From Nonomuraea antri (GTDB lineage Bacteria > Actinomycetota > Actinomycetes > Streptosporangiales > Streptosporangiaceae): a stretch of 62,710 bases of DNA. The notes under the pieces were generated by a model, which was not told the DNA's origin, made no database searches, and saw nothing but the letters and a program-made list of their open reading frames with translations. Below, one piece after another: positions 16,266 to 25,436 of the stretch. The stretch spans positions 1 through 62,710 of the forward strand of contig NZ_JABCPZ010000036.1 of assembly GCF_013283785.1 (NCBI RefSeq). Reading direction: 5' to 3'. The stretch's first letter is position 1. Every line of letters starts with the position of its first letter. Made by a program: the position numbers and the translations under genes.

Positions 16266-17651
16266 TCACTCGTAGCGCATGGTGATCGTCTTGGGGCGCT
16301 GGTACTCGGTGAGCGCGAGCACGCTCAGGTCGGTCCCGTGGCCGGAGCCGCGGCGGCCGCCGTGCGGAAGTTCGGCGGTCTGTTCGAGGTGGCAGTTGAT
16401 CCAGACCTCCCCTGCGTCGAGGCGCGTGGCCACGGCCATCGCCTGCCCGGCCGGGCCGCCCCACACGCTGGCGGCCAGCGCGTGCTCGCCGCCGTTGGCC
16501 AGGCGTACGGCGTCGGGTACGTCGGCCGCGGCCTGGACCGTCAGCACCGGCCCGAACACCTCCTCGGCCACCGCCGGATCGTCCTCATGGAGATCGGCCA
16601 GGATCCGCCCGGCCCGCCAGAACCCGCCGGCCTCCCCGTCGGTCACGTCGATCCCGGCGACGTGCCGGAACCCGGCGGCGCTGCCGTCCATGAGGCGGTC
16701 GAACCTGGCGAGCTGGCCGGGGTTGTTCAGCGGCCCGAAGTCGGCTCCCGCGCGCCGGGCCGACATCGCATCGGCCAGGCGCTCCACGGTCGCGTCGTGG
16801 TTCGCCGCCAGCGTGATCACCCGGGCGGGCGCCGCACAGCTCTGGCCGGCGTTGTAGAGGCAGGCCGCGACGATGGCGTCGTAGCTGTGGTCGGGCGCGT
16901 CGGGCAGCACCACGACCGGGCAGTTGCCGCCGAGCTCCAGACTGACCCGGCGCAGCCCGGCCCTGGCCAGCACGTCCAGGCCGCCCTCCCGGCCGCCGGT
17001 GAAGGCGATGGCGTCGACGTCGCTCCCGGTCAGCAGCCGGCCGGTCGCCCGGTCCCCCGGCAGGGCCGTCAGCACGCCTGGGCCCAGCGCCTCGGCCGCG
17101 TGCGCGGCCAGCAGGATGGCGCTGTCGGGCGTGGTCTCGGCGGGTTTGAGCACCACGGTGTTGCCGGCCGCCAGCGCGGGCCCGACGCGCCAGGCCGCCA
17201 TGAGGAGCGGATAGTTCCACGGGACGATCGCCGCGACGACGCCCATCGGCTCCCACCGGACCCAGCTCTCCCGTCCGGGGAGGCGCTGCCCGCTCGCCGG
17301 GGTGAGGTCCGCGCGGGCGGCCCCGGCGTAGAAGCGCAGCACGTCGACGCCGGCGGCGATCTCCGACCTGGCCTCGTGCCGCGGTTTGCCGGTGCCCGCC
17401 GCCTCGGCGAGCGCGTAGTCCTCGATCGTCGACTCCACGAGAGCGGCCAGGTCGAGGAGCCGGCGCGCGCGGGCGGCCGGGGTCAGGCCCGCCCACCCGG
17501 GCAGGGCCCGCCGGGCGGCGGCCACGGCGGCGGTGACCGCGCGCTCGTCACCGCGTGGCGCCTCACCGCGCACGGCTCCGGTGCGCGGATCGACCAGCTG
17601 GCTCACATTCGACACGGACGGCGTGGACGGCACGGTCGGCATGATCGGCAT
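16266..17651 (-). CDS. NAD(P)-dependent aldehyde dehydrogenase
   Basis: 461 residues. Conserved features: PWNYPLLMAAWRVGPALAAGNT, KPAETTP, catalytic Glu in SLELGGNCP and catalytic Cys in NAGQSCAAPARV, then EEVFGPVLTV. The overall pattern is closest to the aminobutyraldehyde/betaine aldehyde dehydrogenase group, so an amino-aldehyde is a reasonable substrate guess. It is the last gene of the long leftward operon, 54 bases after the MFS gene, and may oxidise an aldehyde to the acid used by one of the ligases. Confidence 0.9.
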   Translation of the reverse strand: MPIMPTVPSTPSVSNVSQLVDPRTGAVRGEAPRGDERAVTAAVAAARRALPGWAGLTPAARARRLLDLAALVESTIEDYALAEAAGTGKPRHEARSEIAAGVDVLRFYAGAARADLTPASGQRLPGRESWVRWEPMGVVAAIVPWNYPLLMAAWRVGPALAAGNTVVLKPAETTPDSAILLAAHAAEALGPGVLTALPGDRATGRLLTGSDVDAIAFTGGREGGLDVLARAGLRRVSLELGGNCPVVVLPDAPDHSYDAIVAACLYNAGQSCAAPARVITLAANHDATVERLADAMSARRAGADFGPLNNPGQLARFDRLMDGSAAGFRHVAGIDVTDGEAGGFWRAGRILADLHEDDPAVAEEVFGPVLTVQAAADVPDAVRLANGGEHALAASVWGGPAGQAMAVATRLDAGEVWINCHLEQTAELPHGGRRGSGHGTDLSVLALTEYQRPKTITMRYE

Positions 17652-17705
17652 GGCCCGGGAGCCTAACCACGATCACCGGCGGCGGTCACGGCGTGCGGAC
17701 GGCGC

Positions 17706-18971
17706 TCACGACGATTCGCATGCCGGCTCCCTGTCGCCGGCCGGCGGCGGGGCGGCGAGCGCGCGTACGGCCCAGACGCTCGGCAGCGTCAGCCCCGCCA
17801 GCCTGGTGAGCACCAGCGTGCCCGCCGCCACCGCCAGGACGGCCGGCACCCCCGCGTGCGCGCCGAGGGTGCCCGCCAGGGCGTAGCCGATGGGGCGCAG
17901 CGCGAACGAGCCCATCCAGTCGTACGACGAGACCCGGGCCAGGACGTGGGGTGAGAGCTGCTGCTGCAGCGCGGTGAACCACAGCGAGTCGGGCAGCGTC
18001 ACAGCCAGGCCGCCGGCGACGGCCGCCGCGAGCAGCACCGGTAACGGCGCGTCCAGGACGAACGCCACGAACAGCGGCACCGCCAGCAGTTCGACCAGCC
18101 TGGCAGTCACGATCGGCCGGCGAGGCGTCAGCCGCAGCGCCGCGAGGTCGCCGGCCGCCTGCCCGACGCCGAGGCCCGCCACGACGGCGCTCCAGGTCAG
18201 GACCCCCTGGTCGCTCCCCGCCAGCGTCGCGGGCCCGAGCACGAACAGGACCGCGCCGCAGAGGTGGGTGAACATGAACGCCACGATGCTCGACCAGACC
18301 CAGGCCCGCCCGGCCACCTCGCGGAACCCCTCGGCCAGTTGCCCGGCGAACGAGGAGCGTTCCGTGGCGGGCGGCGGGGGGCCCACGCGCAGCCGTCTCA
18401 GGCACATCGCCGCCACCGCGAACGTCACGCCGTCGAGGAGCAGCGCCCAGCCCGCGCTCGACGCGACCACGAGCAGCCCGGCCAGCAGCGGGCCCAGGCT
18501 CGCGGACAGGCTGGTGGTGAGCGACAGCAGCGCGTTGGCCTTCTGCAGCAGTTCCTTCGGCACCGTCTGGGCGGTCAGCGCCCCGGTGGACGGCAGGAAG
18601 AAGGCCATGGCGGTGCCGTAGAGGATCTGCAGCGGGACGGCCGCCTCCGCGCTGAACGTGCCGGTGATGAGCATGACGGCGAGCGCGGCCTGCGTCACGG
18701 CGCAGATCAGGTTGCTGGCCGTCATCACCTTGTGACGCGGCAGCCGGTCGGCCCACACGCCGCCGACGAGCAGCATCACCACCGTGGGGACGCTGCTCGC
18801 CGCCAGCACCACGCCCAGGACCGCCGGGGACCCGGTCGCGTCGAGGACGCCCAGCGACAGCGCGACCGGGCTGAGCGTGCTGCCGAGCATCGAGATCGCC
18901 TGGGCGGTGAACTGCCGGCGGAAGGCGGGGATCCGCAGGGGCGCGAGAGAGTCGCGTGCGGCCGTCTTCAT
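17706..18971 (-). CDS. MFS transporter, probable product exporter
   Basis: 421 residues with about twelve hydrophobic segments; the loop between segments two and three reads VWADRLPRHKVM, the MFS motif A. The arrangement resembles EntS-like DHA3 drug/siderophore exporters. Its start overlaps the stop codon of the ATP-grasp gene (ATGA), placing it inside the biosynthetic operon; export of the product and self-protection are the likely roles. Confidence 0.9.
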   Translation of the reverse strand: MKTAARDSLAPLRIPAFRRQFTAQAISMLGSTLSPVALSLGVLDATGSPAVLGVVLAASSVPTVVMLLVGGVWADRLPRHKVMTASNLICAVTQAALAVMLITGTFSAEAAVPLQILYGTAMAFFLPSTGALTAQTVPKELLQKANALLSLTTSLSASLGPLLAGLLVVASSAGWALLLDGVTFAVAAMCLRRLRVGPPPPATERSSFAGQLAEGFREVAGRAWVWSSIVAFMFTHLCGAVLFVLGPATLAGSDQGVLTWSAVVAGLGVGQAAGDLAALRLTPRRPIVTARLVELLAVPLFVAFVLDAPLPVLLAAAVAGGLAVTLPDSLWFTALQQQLSPHVLARVSSYDWMGSFALRPIGYALAGTLGAHAGVPAVLAVAAGTLVLTRLAGLTLPSVWAVRALAAPPPAGDREPACESS

Positions 18972-20269
18972 GGGCGCTCCTGGCTCGCTGGGCAGACGCG
19001 TGCCATCCAGGGGTCGCGGGTCAGCCCGTCGGCCTCGAAGAGCCGGGCCACCCCGATGAACACCTCGCGGAGGTGGCGGTCGAAGGCCCGCTGGTCCTCG
19101 GCGTAGACGGTGAGGTTGGCCAGCCGGTGCCCGTTGGCCGAGCGTGGTTCGCCGTGCCTGGCGACCTCGTCCACGCCGACGACGCCCGGCAGCCGCCGGA
19201 GGTCGGAGCGGCGGACGTCGGCGCGGACCGGCCCGTCACGCTGGGGGAACGGCATGAAGAGGCCGGCCGCGTGCCCGGTGGCGGGCGCGGCGTCCGGGGG
19301 CGGGCCCGCTCCGGTGGCGGCGGCGAGGGCGCAGCGCACCAGGTCGGGCCCGCCGGTGAGCCGGAGCAGGCGGTTGAGGTGGCCGCCGACCCGGCCGTTC
19401 ACCTCGATGATCTCCACGTCGTCGCCGGTGATCCACAGCTCCGTGTGCGTCACCCGCCGGCGTACGCCGAGCGCGTCGAGTGCCGCGTCCACCCGGCGCA
19501 GCGCCTTCTCGCGCAGGCCGGCGCCGAGGCGGGAAGGGGTCAGGTCGCCCGTCGTGGCGATGGAGTCGCCGCCCTCCGGCCCGGCCCGGCGGACCACGGA
19601 GACCGGCGTCTTGTCGAACATCGCGACGTGGTCGCGCCCGCCGTCGTGGCTGACGGTCTCCACCGACGTGAAGCCGCTCAGCCATGGCAGTCCTGCCGGG
19701 TGGGCGGTGGCGGTGACCCGGGTCTCCACCAGCAGGCCCGTCCACCGCCGCCGCTCGGCGAGCTGGTGTGCGACGTCCCTGGCGTCGTCCACGAAGGCGA
19801 TGCCGTCGCCGCTCGCCCCCCGGCGCGGCTTCAGCACGCAGGGACCCGCCAGCTCCGCGCAGGCGGCGGCGAAGTCGCGCCGAGAGTCCACCGGCAGCGC
19901 GGTCACGCCCGAGATCCCGGCCTTGGCGAAGACCCGCCGCTGGACCAGCTTGTCCCACGCGGACGGAAGCCCGGGGCCGGCGGGCAGGCCGAGCCGGGCC
20001 GCGAGCCGGTCGCAGTGGTCCAGCTCGGCGTCGTGGAAGGTCACCAGGCCGTCCAGGGGCGGCACATCGGTCTCGTCGTCGTCCGGTCCGAGCACGCGTA
20101 CGTCGAAGAGACGCCCGGCCGCCGCGGCCAGGCCGGGGTGCTCGGCCGCGACCTCGGCCCGGAACAGCAGCACCACATCGCAGAGGCCGCGGGCGGCGGT
20201 GTGGAGGTCGTGCAGCCCCGCCGCCCCGTGCGGCGCGTGCAGCACGCCGACGCGCGGGCGCGCCGTCAT
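18968..20269 (-). CDS. ATP-grasp ligase (L-amino-acid ligase-like)
   Basis: 433 residues. The ATP-grasp core is visible: SAWDKLVQRRVFAKAGI, the Lys-containing strand CVLKPRRGASGDGI, and the metal-binding C-terminal core WITGDDVEIIEVNGRVGGHLNRLL (Glu, Asn). Such enzymes form an acyl-phosphate and join it to an amine, as in BacD and DdaF. Because the cluster has no condensation domain, it is the strongest candidate for peptide/amide bond formation between free acids. ATG at 20269 overlaps the carrier stop (ATGA); a GTG two codons earlier is less likely. Confidence 0.9.
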   Translation of the reverse strand: MTARPRVGVLHAPHGAAGLHDLHTAARGLCDVVLLFRAEVAAEHPGLAAAAGRLFDVRVLGPDDDETDVPPLDGLVTFHDAELDHCDRLAARLGLPAGPGLPSAWDKLVQRRVFAKAGISGVTALPVDSRRDFAAACAELAGPCVLKPRRGASGDGIAFVDDARDVAHQLAERRRWTGLLVETRVTATAHPAGLPWLSGFTSVETVSHDGGRDHVAMFDKTPVSVVRRAGPEGGDSIATTGDLTPSRLGAGLREKALRRVDAALDALGVRRRVTHTELWITGDDVEIIEVNGRVGGHLNRLLRLTGGPDLVRCALAAATGAGPPPDAAPATGHAAGLFMPFPQRDGPVRADVRRSDLRRLPGVVGVDEVARHGEPRSANGHRLANLTVYAEDQRAFDRHLREVFIGVARLFEADGLTRDPWMARVCPASQERP

Positions 20270-20529
20270 GCGCACTTGGCCGCCATGAAGGCGGTGATGG
20301 CGTCGATCGAGCCGAAGTTCTCCGGCAGCAGCTCGTCGTCGCGCACCTCGACGGCGAAGCCGTTCTCCAGGAAGGTGACGAGGCTGTAGATGCCCAGGGA
20401 GTCGAGCACGCCGTCCAGCAGCGGATGGTCTCCCGGGATGCCGTCATCCGCCATGCCCAGGCCGGGCCCGCTCAGCAGGTACGCCCGCACCCTGGTCTCG
20501 ATCTCCGCCCTCGTGGTGGTGCCCGTCAT
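20266..20529 (-). CDS. Carrier protein for the prolyl/pyrrolyl group
   Basis: 87 residues with Ser44 in LLDGVLDSLGIYSLVTFLEN and a downstream pattern (DELLPENFGSIDAI) very like the stand-alone carriers PltL, RedO and CloN5 that hold proline during its oxidation to pyrrole-2-carboxylate. A strong GAGGAG precedes the ATG at 20529. The first 86 bases overlap the end of the upstream PBP-fold gene, an unusually long overlap. Confidence 0.9.
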   Translation of the reverse strand: MTGTTTRAEIETRVRAYLLSGPGLGMADDGIPGDHPLLDGVLDSLGIYSLVTFLENGFAVEVRDDELLPENFGSIDAITAFMAAKCA

Positions 20530-21769
20530 TTCGCTCCTCACCTGGTCCTCCCAGCTCGTCCGCCGCGGACTGCGGCCGCAGGTCGATGGTTCGCACGCGG
20601 CCCGGCCGCACCGCGGCCACCGGCGCGGGCCCGTGCCGCGCCAGGCCGAGGTGGGTGTAGACCGCGTCGCTGATGGCCCGCCAGATCCGTTTGCCGACCA
20701 CCCGGCCGGGCAGCCCGTTGCCGTTGAACGACACCACCAGCTCGTGCGCCGGATCGGCGAAGGCCATCGGCGACCCGTGCCCCTGGTGACCGAAGGCGCC
20801 GGGCGAGGTGTGCGAGCCGAAGTAGGCGTACGCCTCACCGTGCCGCCGGCTTTCGAGCGTGAGGCCGAGCCCGAAGTCGATCAGCGGGGCCTCCTCGAAG
20901 TAGCTCGGCCGCTGGGGCCGGATCATCTCCGCCACGGTCCCGGCGCTCACCACGTCGCCGTCGTGGCCGCAGGCCCTGCGGAGCAGCAGCTCGTAGAAGC
21001 GGCCGACGCCGCGGGCGCTTGCCCACAGTCCGGCGCCGGGGTCGACCGAGCGGTGGAACGTCCCGCCGGCGAGGACGCGCTGGATCGCCTCTCCCTCGGC
21101 CGCGTCGGCGCCGTGCACGTAGTGGGCCGACCTCGGGGTGCGATAGGTGGTGACCCGGTTGCCGAGCGCTTCGAGCGCCTGGCGGGTGAAGCCGTAGTGG
21201 CTCTCGACGCCCAGCGGCGCGCAGATCTCCTCGGCCACGTAGGTGTCGAAGGGGCGCCCCGTGACGCGTTTGACCACCTCGGCCAGGAGGATCCAGCTCA
21301 GCGTGGACGACGCGTACGACGACTGGCGTCCAGGCCGGTCCTGCGGGTGCAGGCGCGCGCCGAGCACGACGCGCAGGGCGCGCTCGTAGTCCACGCGGAA
21401 CGCCGAGGTCACGCCGTCCGGATCGGCGACGACCAGGCGGCCTCCCGTATGCGTCAGCAGGTGGCGGCACGAGATCTCCCGCGCCCGCCCGGTCCCGAAC
21501 TCGGGCACGTATCCGCGTACGGGGGCGTCGAGGTCGAGCAGGCCCGACTGCCACAGCCGGCAGACGGCGGCGGCCAGGAACGGCTTGCCGCCGCTGAACC
21601 ACACGAGCAGGTCGTCGGCGTCGATCGGCGAGCCGTCGTCGCGGACGCCCGCGGCGAGGTCGCAGACGGTCTCACCCGCGACGGAGACGTAGAGCTGCGC
21701 GCCGAGATGACGGGCGGGGCCCAGCGCGCCGGCGACGGCTTCGGTGATCGTGCCGGTCAGGGTGGTCAC
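20444..21769 (-). CDS. Beta-lactamase/PBP-fold acyl-enzyme (SxxK intact)
   Basis: 441 residues, paralogous to the CxxK protein at 11.3-12.4 kb. Catalytic Ser59 and Lys62 lie in VWFSGGKPF; the Tyr motif region is QSSYASSTLSW; the third motif reads GHQG. There is no signal peptide, so a cytoplasmic acyltransferase or thioesterase role is more likely than beta-lactam resistance. The GTG at 21769 has AAGGAGG four bases upstream and overlaps the adenylation stop. Position between the prolyl-adenylation and carrier genes suggests it off-loads or transfers the pyrrolyl group. The C-terminal ~28 residues are read from carrier-gene DNA in another frame. Confidence 0.87.
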   Translation of the reverse strand: MTTLTGTITEAVAGALGPARHLGAQLYVSVAGETVCDLAAGVRDDGSPIDADDLLVWFSGGKPFLAAAVCRLWQSGLLDLDAPVRGYVPEFGTGRAREISCRHLLTHTGGRLVVADPDGVTSAFRVDYERALRVVLGARLHPQDRPGRQSSYASSTLSWILLAEVVKRVTGRPFDTYVAEEICAPLGVESHYGFTRQALEALGNRVTTYRTPRSAHYVHGADAAEGEAIQRVLAGGTFHRSVDPGAGLWASARGVGRFYELLLRRACGHDGDVVSAGTVAEMIRPQRPSYFEEAPLIDFGLGLTLESRRHGEAYAYFGSHTSPGAFGHQGHGSPMAFADPAHELVVSFNGNGLPGRVVGKRIWRAISDAVYTHLGLARHGPAPVAAVRPGRVRTIDLRPQSAADELGGPGEERNDGHHHEGGDRDQGAGVPAERARPGHGG

Positions 21770-23370
21770 CGGGCCTCCTTCACGGCCGGCTCCCGCTCCG
21801 GGCGCTCGGCCAGGGCCCGGCGGTCGATCTTGCCGGTGGTGGTCTTCGGCAGGCTCGGCACGATGGTGAACGTCACGGGGATCATGTGCTTGGGGAGCCG
21901 GTAGGCGCAGAAGCCCGTCAGCCCGGACAGCTCCAGGCCGCCCCGGGCCACCACGTACGCCCGCAGCACGTTGGTGACCAGCTCGTCGGGGACTGCCACC
22001 ACGGCGCACTCCACGACGTCGTCGTACTGGTCGATGACCTTCTCGACCTCGCCCAGCTCGATGCGGTAGCCGCGGCTCTTGACCTGGCGGTCCCTGCGCC
22101 CGAGGAACCGGTACAGGCCGTCGCCGCGCCGGACCGCGAGATCGCCGGTGCGGTACACCGGGTGCGGCGGCCCCGGCAGGGCCGGATGCGGCACCAGCGC
22201 GGCGGCGGTGCGTTCGGCGTCGCCCCAGTAGCCCCGCATCACGGTCGGTCCGCGGACCACCAGCTCGCCCACCTCCCCGGCGGGGGTCTCGGCCCCGTCG
22301 CCGGTCACGGTGAACACCTCGACGCCGTCGATCGCGCGCCCGATGGGGAGCTCGTCCATCGGCCGGCCGCCGTCACCGGTCAGCGGGGGCACCTCGTACC
22401 AGAGGCAGACGTTCGTCTCTGTCGGGCCGTACAGGTTGCAGAAGCGCGCGTGCGGCAGCAGCGTCATCAGCCGCCGGAGCTGCTTGATCGGGAAGACCTC
22501 CCCGGCGAAGAGCACGAGCCGCAGCCCGGGAAGGTCACCCACGCTCAGGCCGCCCCGGACGGTGAGCATGGTCAGGGCGGAGGGCACCGAGTACCAGACG
22601 CTGATCTCCCGGTCGGCGATCAGCCGTGCCAGCAGCGCCGGAAAGGCGGCGGTGCGGGCGGGCACCAGGACCACGGCCGCGCCCGCGCGGGCCGCCGCGA
22701 AGACGTCGAAAATCGACAGGTCGAAGTGCAGCGGCGCGTGGCTGGACAGCCGGTCGGCGGCGCGCACGCCGAACGCCCGCACCGCCCACTCCACGAACGC
22801 CAGGCCGTTGAGGTGCGACAGCATCACGCCCTTGGGCGCGGCGGTCGATCCTGAGGTGTAGAGGATGTACGCCAGGTCGGAGCGGGTGGAACGCTCGGGC
22901 AGCGGCCCGGTGGCCTGGGCGCGGACGATGTCCGCCGCGATGGTCGTCAGGCCCTCGACCGGGGGCGGCGTGGGCGCGTCGACGACGACCAGCGTGGTGA
23001 GCGGCGCGCCGAGGCGCTTCAGCTCGGGCCACCGCGCGGCCAGCCGCGCCTGCGTCACCAGGCAGGTGATCGCGCAGTCGGCGAGGATGGCGGCGAGCCG
23101 GACCGGCGGGCCGTCCGGGTCGAGGGGCACGTAGGCGCACCCCGCCTTCAGCACGCCGTAGAGCCCGACGAACGACTCGATCGACTTGTCGAGATACAGG
23201 CCGATCCGGTCGCCGGGTGTCACGTCCGCCATGAGCAGGGTGCGCGCGAGCTGGTTGGCCCGCTCGTCCAGCTCCTGGTACGTGATCACGCGGTCGCCGT
23301 CGACGACCGCGACGGCGTCGGGCGCCCGGCGCGCGGACGCCTCCAGCAGGTGGTGCAAGAGCGCGGTCAT
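21766..23370 (-). CDS. Prolyl-AMP ligase (free-standing adenylation protein)
   Basis: 534 residues with all core motifs: A3 (LYTSGSTAAPKGV), A5 (NLYGPTETNVC), A7 (YRTGDLAV), A8 (SRGYRIELGEVEKVI) and A10 (LPKTTTGKIDR). The specificity positions read D-L-F-Y-L-A-L-V-C; eight of nine match DLLYLALVC of the known L-prolyl ligases (PltF, RedM, CloN4 type), and VWYSVPSAL plus GPTETNVC are hallmarks of that subfamily. It should activate L-proline and load the carrier at 20.3-20.5 kb. ATG overlaps the stop of the dehydrogenase gene. Confidence 0.92.
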   Translation of the reverse strand: MTALLHHLLEASARRAPDAVAVVDGDRVITYQELDERANQLARTLLMADVTPGDRIGLYLDKSIESFVGLYGVLKAGCAYVPLDPDGPPVRLAAILADCAITCLVTQARLAARWPELKRLGAPLTTLVVVDAPTPPPVEGLTTIAADIVRAQATGPLPERSTRSDLAYILYTSGSTAAPKGVMLSHLNGLAFVEWAVRAFGVRAADRLSSHAPLHFDLSIFDVFAAARAGAAVVLVPARTAAFPALLARLIADREISVWYSVPSALTMLTVRGGLSVGDLPGLRLVLFAGEVFPIKQLRRLMTLLPHARFCNLYGPTETNVCLWYEVPPLTGDGGRPMDELPIGRAIDGVEVFTVTGDGAETPAGEVGELVVRGPTVMRGYWGDAERTAAALVPHPALPGPPHPVYRTGDLAVRRGDGLYRFLGRRDRQVKSRGYRIELGEVEKVIDQYDDVVECAVVAVPDELVTNVLRAYVVARGGLELSGLTGFCAYRLPKHMIPVTFTIVPSLPKTTTGKIDRRALAERPEREPAVKEAR

Positions 23371-24515
23371 AGTCCGAGACTCCTGGCGACGATGTTGCGT
23401 TGGATGTCCGAGGTTCCCGAGTAGAGGCGGGCGGCGAGTGCGTCACGGACCTGGCGTTCCAGCCCTTCCTCGGTGAGGTAGCCGCCGGCGCCGTGGAGCT
23501 GCAGCGCGTCCATGCTCGTCTGGACCAGCGCCTCGCTGAGATGCAGCTTCACCAGCGCCGAGGCGCCGGGCAGCCGCCGGGTGCCGGTGAGCGACCAGGC
23601 CAGGTGATAGAGCATGAGCCGGCTGGTCTCCAGCCTCAGCTTCATCTCCACCACCTTGTGCGACACCGCCTGGAAGCGCCCGATCGGCTTGGCGAAGCGC
23701 TCGTGGCCGCCCGCGTACGAGACGCAGCGCTCCAGCAGGTGACGCATGGTTCCCACGGCGCTGGCCAGGATGCAGGAGCGTTCCCACTCCATGGCGACGG
23801 TGAAGACGGACATCCCCGCGCCCACCGGCCCGAGCCGCGCGTGGCCGGGCACCCAGCAGTCCGTCAGGGTGAGCGCGCCCATGGGGGCGGTGCGCAGGCC
23901 CATCTTCGGCACGGGCGGCCCGGTGACCAGTCCCGGCGTCTCGCGGTCCACCAGGAAGGCCGAGAACGAGCCGGGGCCGTCGGCCTGGCCGGTGCGGGCG
24001 ATGACGACCAGGACGTCGGCGACGGGCGCGTTCGTGACGTACACCTTGTCGCCGTTGAGCAGGTACCCGCCGTCGCGGGGCAGCGCGGTGGTGCGGAGGT
24101 TGTACGCGTCCGAGCCGGAGCCGGCCTCCGTCATCGCCAGCCCGCCGACCAGCGAGCCGTCGCACAGGCCGGGCAGGTAACGCTTCTTCTGCTCGTCGGT
24201 GCCGAAGGCCAGCAGCGGCGTGACGCAGCCCCACAGGTGGGCGTTGAGCGCGAAGAGCAGGCCGTTGTCGCGGCAGGCGTACCCCAGCTCCTCCAGGGTC
24301 GCGACGATGGTGAGCCGGTCGTGGCCGCCGCCCCCGTACTCGGGGGTGACGGGCAGTCCGGGGATGCCGAAGCCCGCGCACCGCCGCCAGCCCTCCCGCC
24401 AGAAGACGCCCTCGGCGTCACGCTCGGCCAGGTCGTCGGCGACCAGGCTCTCCGTGGCGAAGCCGCGCACCGAGGCGAGATAGTCCCGCTGCGCGGCCGA
24501 CCATCCGAAGTCCAT
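23367..24515 (-). CDS. Prolyl-carrier protein dehydrogenase (acyl-CoA dehydrogenase fold)
   Basis: 382 residues, FAD-dependent. It resembles PltE, RedW and CloN3: MDFGWSAAQRDY at the start, ITEAGSGSD-type flavin loop (MTEAGSGSDAYNL), MEWERSCILAS, GRFQAVSHKVVEMKLRLE, and YSGTSDIQRNIVA with the flavin-contacting region. These enzymes oxidise L-prolyl-S-carrier by four electrons to pyrrole-2-carbonyl-S-carrier. The overlap with the prolyl-AMP ligase gene supports the assignment. RBS GAGGGGG is somewhat distant; it starts 15 bases after the PhyH stop. Confidence 0.92.
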   Translation of the reverse strand: MDFGWSAAQRDYLASVRGFATESLVADDLAERDAEGVFWREGWRRCAGFGIPGLPVTPEYGGGGHDRLTIVATLEELGYACRDNGLLFALNAHLWGCVTPLLAFGTDEQKKRYLPGLCDGSLVGGLAMTEAGSGSDAYNLRTTALPRDGGYLLNGDKVYVTNAPVADVLVVIARTGQADGPGSFSAFLVDRETPGLVTGPPVPKMGLRTAPMGALTLTDCWVPGHARLGPVGAGMSVFTVAMEWERSCILASAVGTMRHLLERCVSYAGGHERFAKPIGRFQAVSHKVVEMKLRLETSRLMLYHLAWSLTGTRRLPGASALVKLHLSEALVQTSMDALQLHGAGGYLTEEGLERQVRDALAARLYSGTSDIQRNIVARSLGL

Positions 24516-24530
24516 CCCGGGCCTGCCCCC

Positions 24531-25397
24531 TCACCCGTGCCGCTGGGGCGTGTAGCCGCGGGCGAGCACCTCGGCGCCGACGAGCCGGTCGTAGGAGCCG
24601 TAGCCGGGGACCGTCTCACCGGGCCAGACGTTGAAGGGCATGATGAAGGTCGCCGCCTCGCACCGGGCCCGCGCCGGGAAGGAGCCGCGGACCTGGCGGC
24701 CGGTGTCGCGGAAGACGACGCCGCCCAGCTGCACCGCGTCCGCCGCCCGGTACTGGAAGATGAGCCCGCGTCTCGGCCGGCCGCTCGGGTTCGGGGCGGA
24801 GGAGTGCAGCGCGAGGCAGTGGTGGATGCTGATGCCCCCGGCGGGCACCTCCACCGGCACGACGCGGCTCTCGTCCGCCCACATCTCCGGCGTCTGGCAG
24901 CTCGCCAGGAACGTTCCCGCGCCGTCGGTGTGGTCGAGCAGGCCGGCCTTGTGACTGCCCCGGACGATCCGCATGCAGCCGTTGTCGACGGTGGTGTCGT
25001 CCAGGTAGAGGAACGCCGCGACCAGGGCGGTGTTGCTGTGCGGCAGGAACGCGAGGTCCTGGTGCCAGCGCACGCCGCCCTTGCCCGCCTCGCTCGGGGT
25101 CGCGGCCAGCTTGGAGTGGTGGAGCTGGATGTGCTCGCCGATGATCGACTCCACCGCGTCCAGCACGCCGGGGTGGGTGGCGAAGTCCCACAGCACCGGC
25201 TCTGAGCAGGCGATGTCGTAGTCGTGCACGGTACGCTCGGTGCCGCCCTGGTCGTGGCGGCTCTTCCGCACGGCCGGGCTCTCCGCCACCTCCCGCAGCG
25301 TGTTCACCTCGTCGCGGCTCAGCACGCCGGGCACGACGACGAAGCCGTCCTCGTCGAAGCGCGCCCGCTGCTCCGCGGACAGCCTGTGTGATGTCAC
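24531..25397 (-). CDS. Phytanoyl-CoA dioxygenase (PhyH) family Fe/2OG oxygenase
   Basis: 288 residues. Iron ligands H112 and D114 are in RWHQDLAFLPHS; a distal His lies in the ISIHHCLALHSS segment, and the 2-oxoglutarate Arg in the following PSGRPRRGLIFQYR. PhyH-type enzymes hydroxylate, halogenate or epimerise small molecules; the substrate here is unknown but could be a carrier-bound or free amino acid. The GTG at 25397 follows AAGGAG by six bases, preferred to the longer frame from 25421. Lies between the acyl-ligase and prolyl dehydrogenase genes. Confidence 0.9.
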   Translation of the reverse strand: MTSHRLSAEQRARFDEDGFVVVPGVLSRDEVNTLREVAESPAVRKSRHDQGGTERTVHDYDIACSEPVLWDFATHPGVLDAVESIIGEHIQLHHSKLAATPSEAGKGGVRWHQDLAFLPHSNTALVAAFLYLDDTTVDNGCMRIVRGSHKAGLLDHTDGAGTFLASCQTPEMWADESRVVPVEVPAGGISIHHCLALHSSAPNPSGRPRRGLIFQYRAADAVQLGGVVFRDTGRQVRGSFPARARCEAATFIMPFNVWPGETVPGYGSYDRLVGAEVLARGYTPQRHG

Positions 25398-25436
25398 GGA
25401 TCTCTCCTTTCCTCTCGGCACTTCTCGCCGCCCGGC

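Noticed and set aside
16338..17666. 442-residue plus-strand frame
   Set aside because: Shadow of the aldehyde dehydrogenase gene, with no motifs and a His/Arg/Gly-rich composition.
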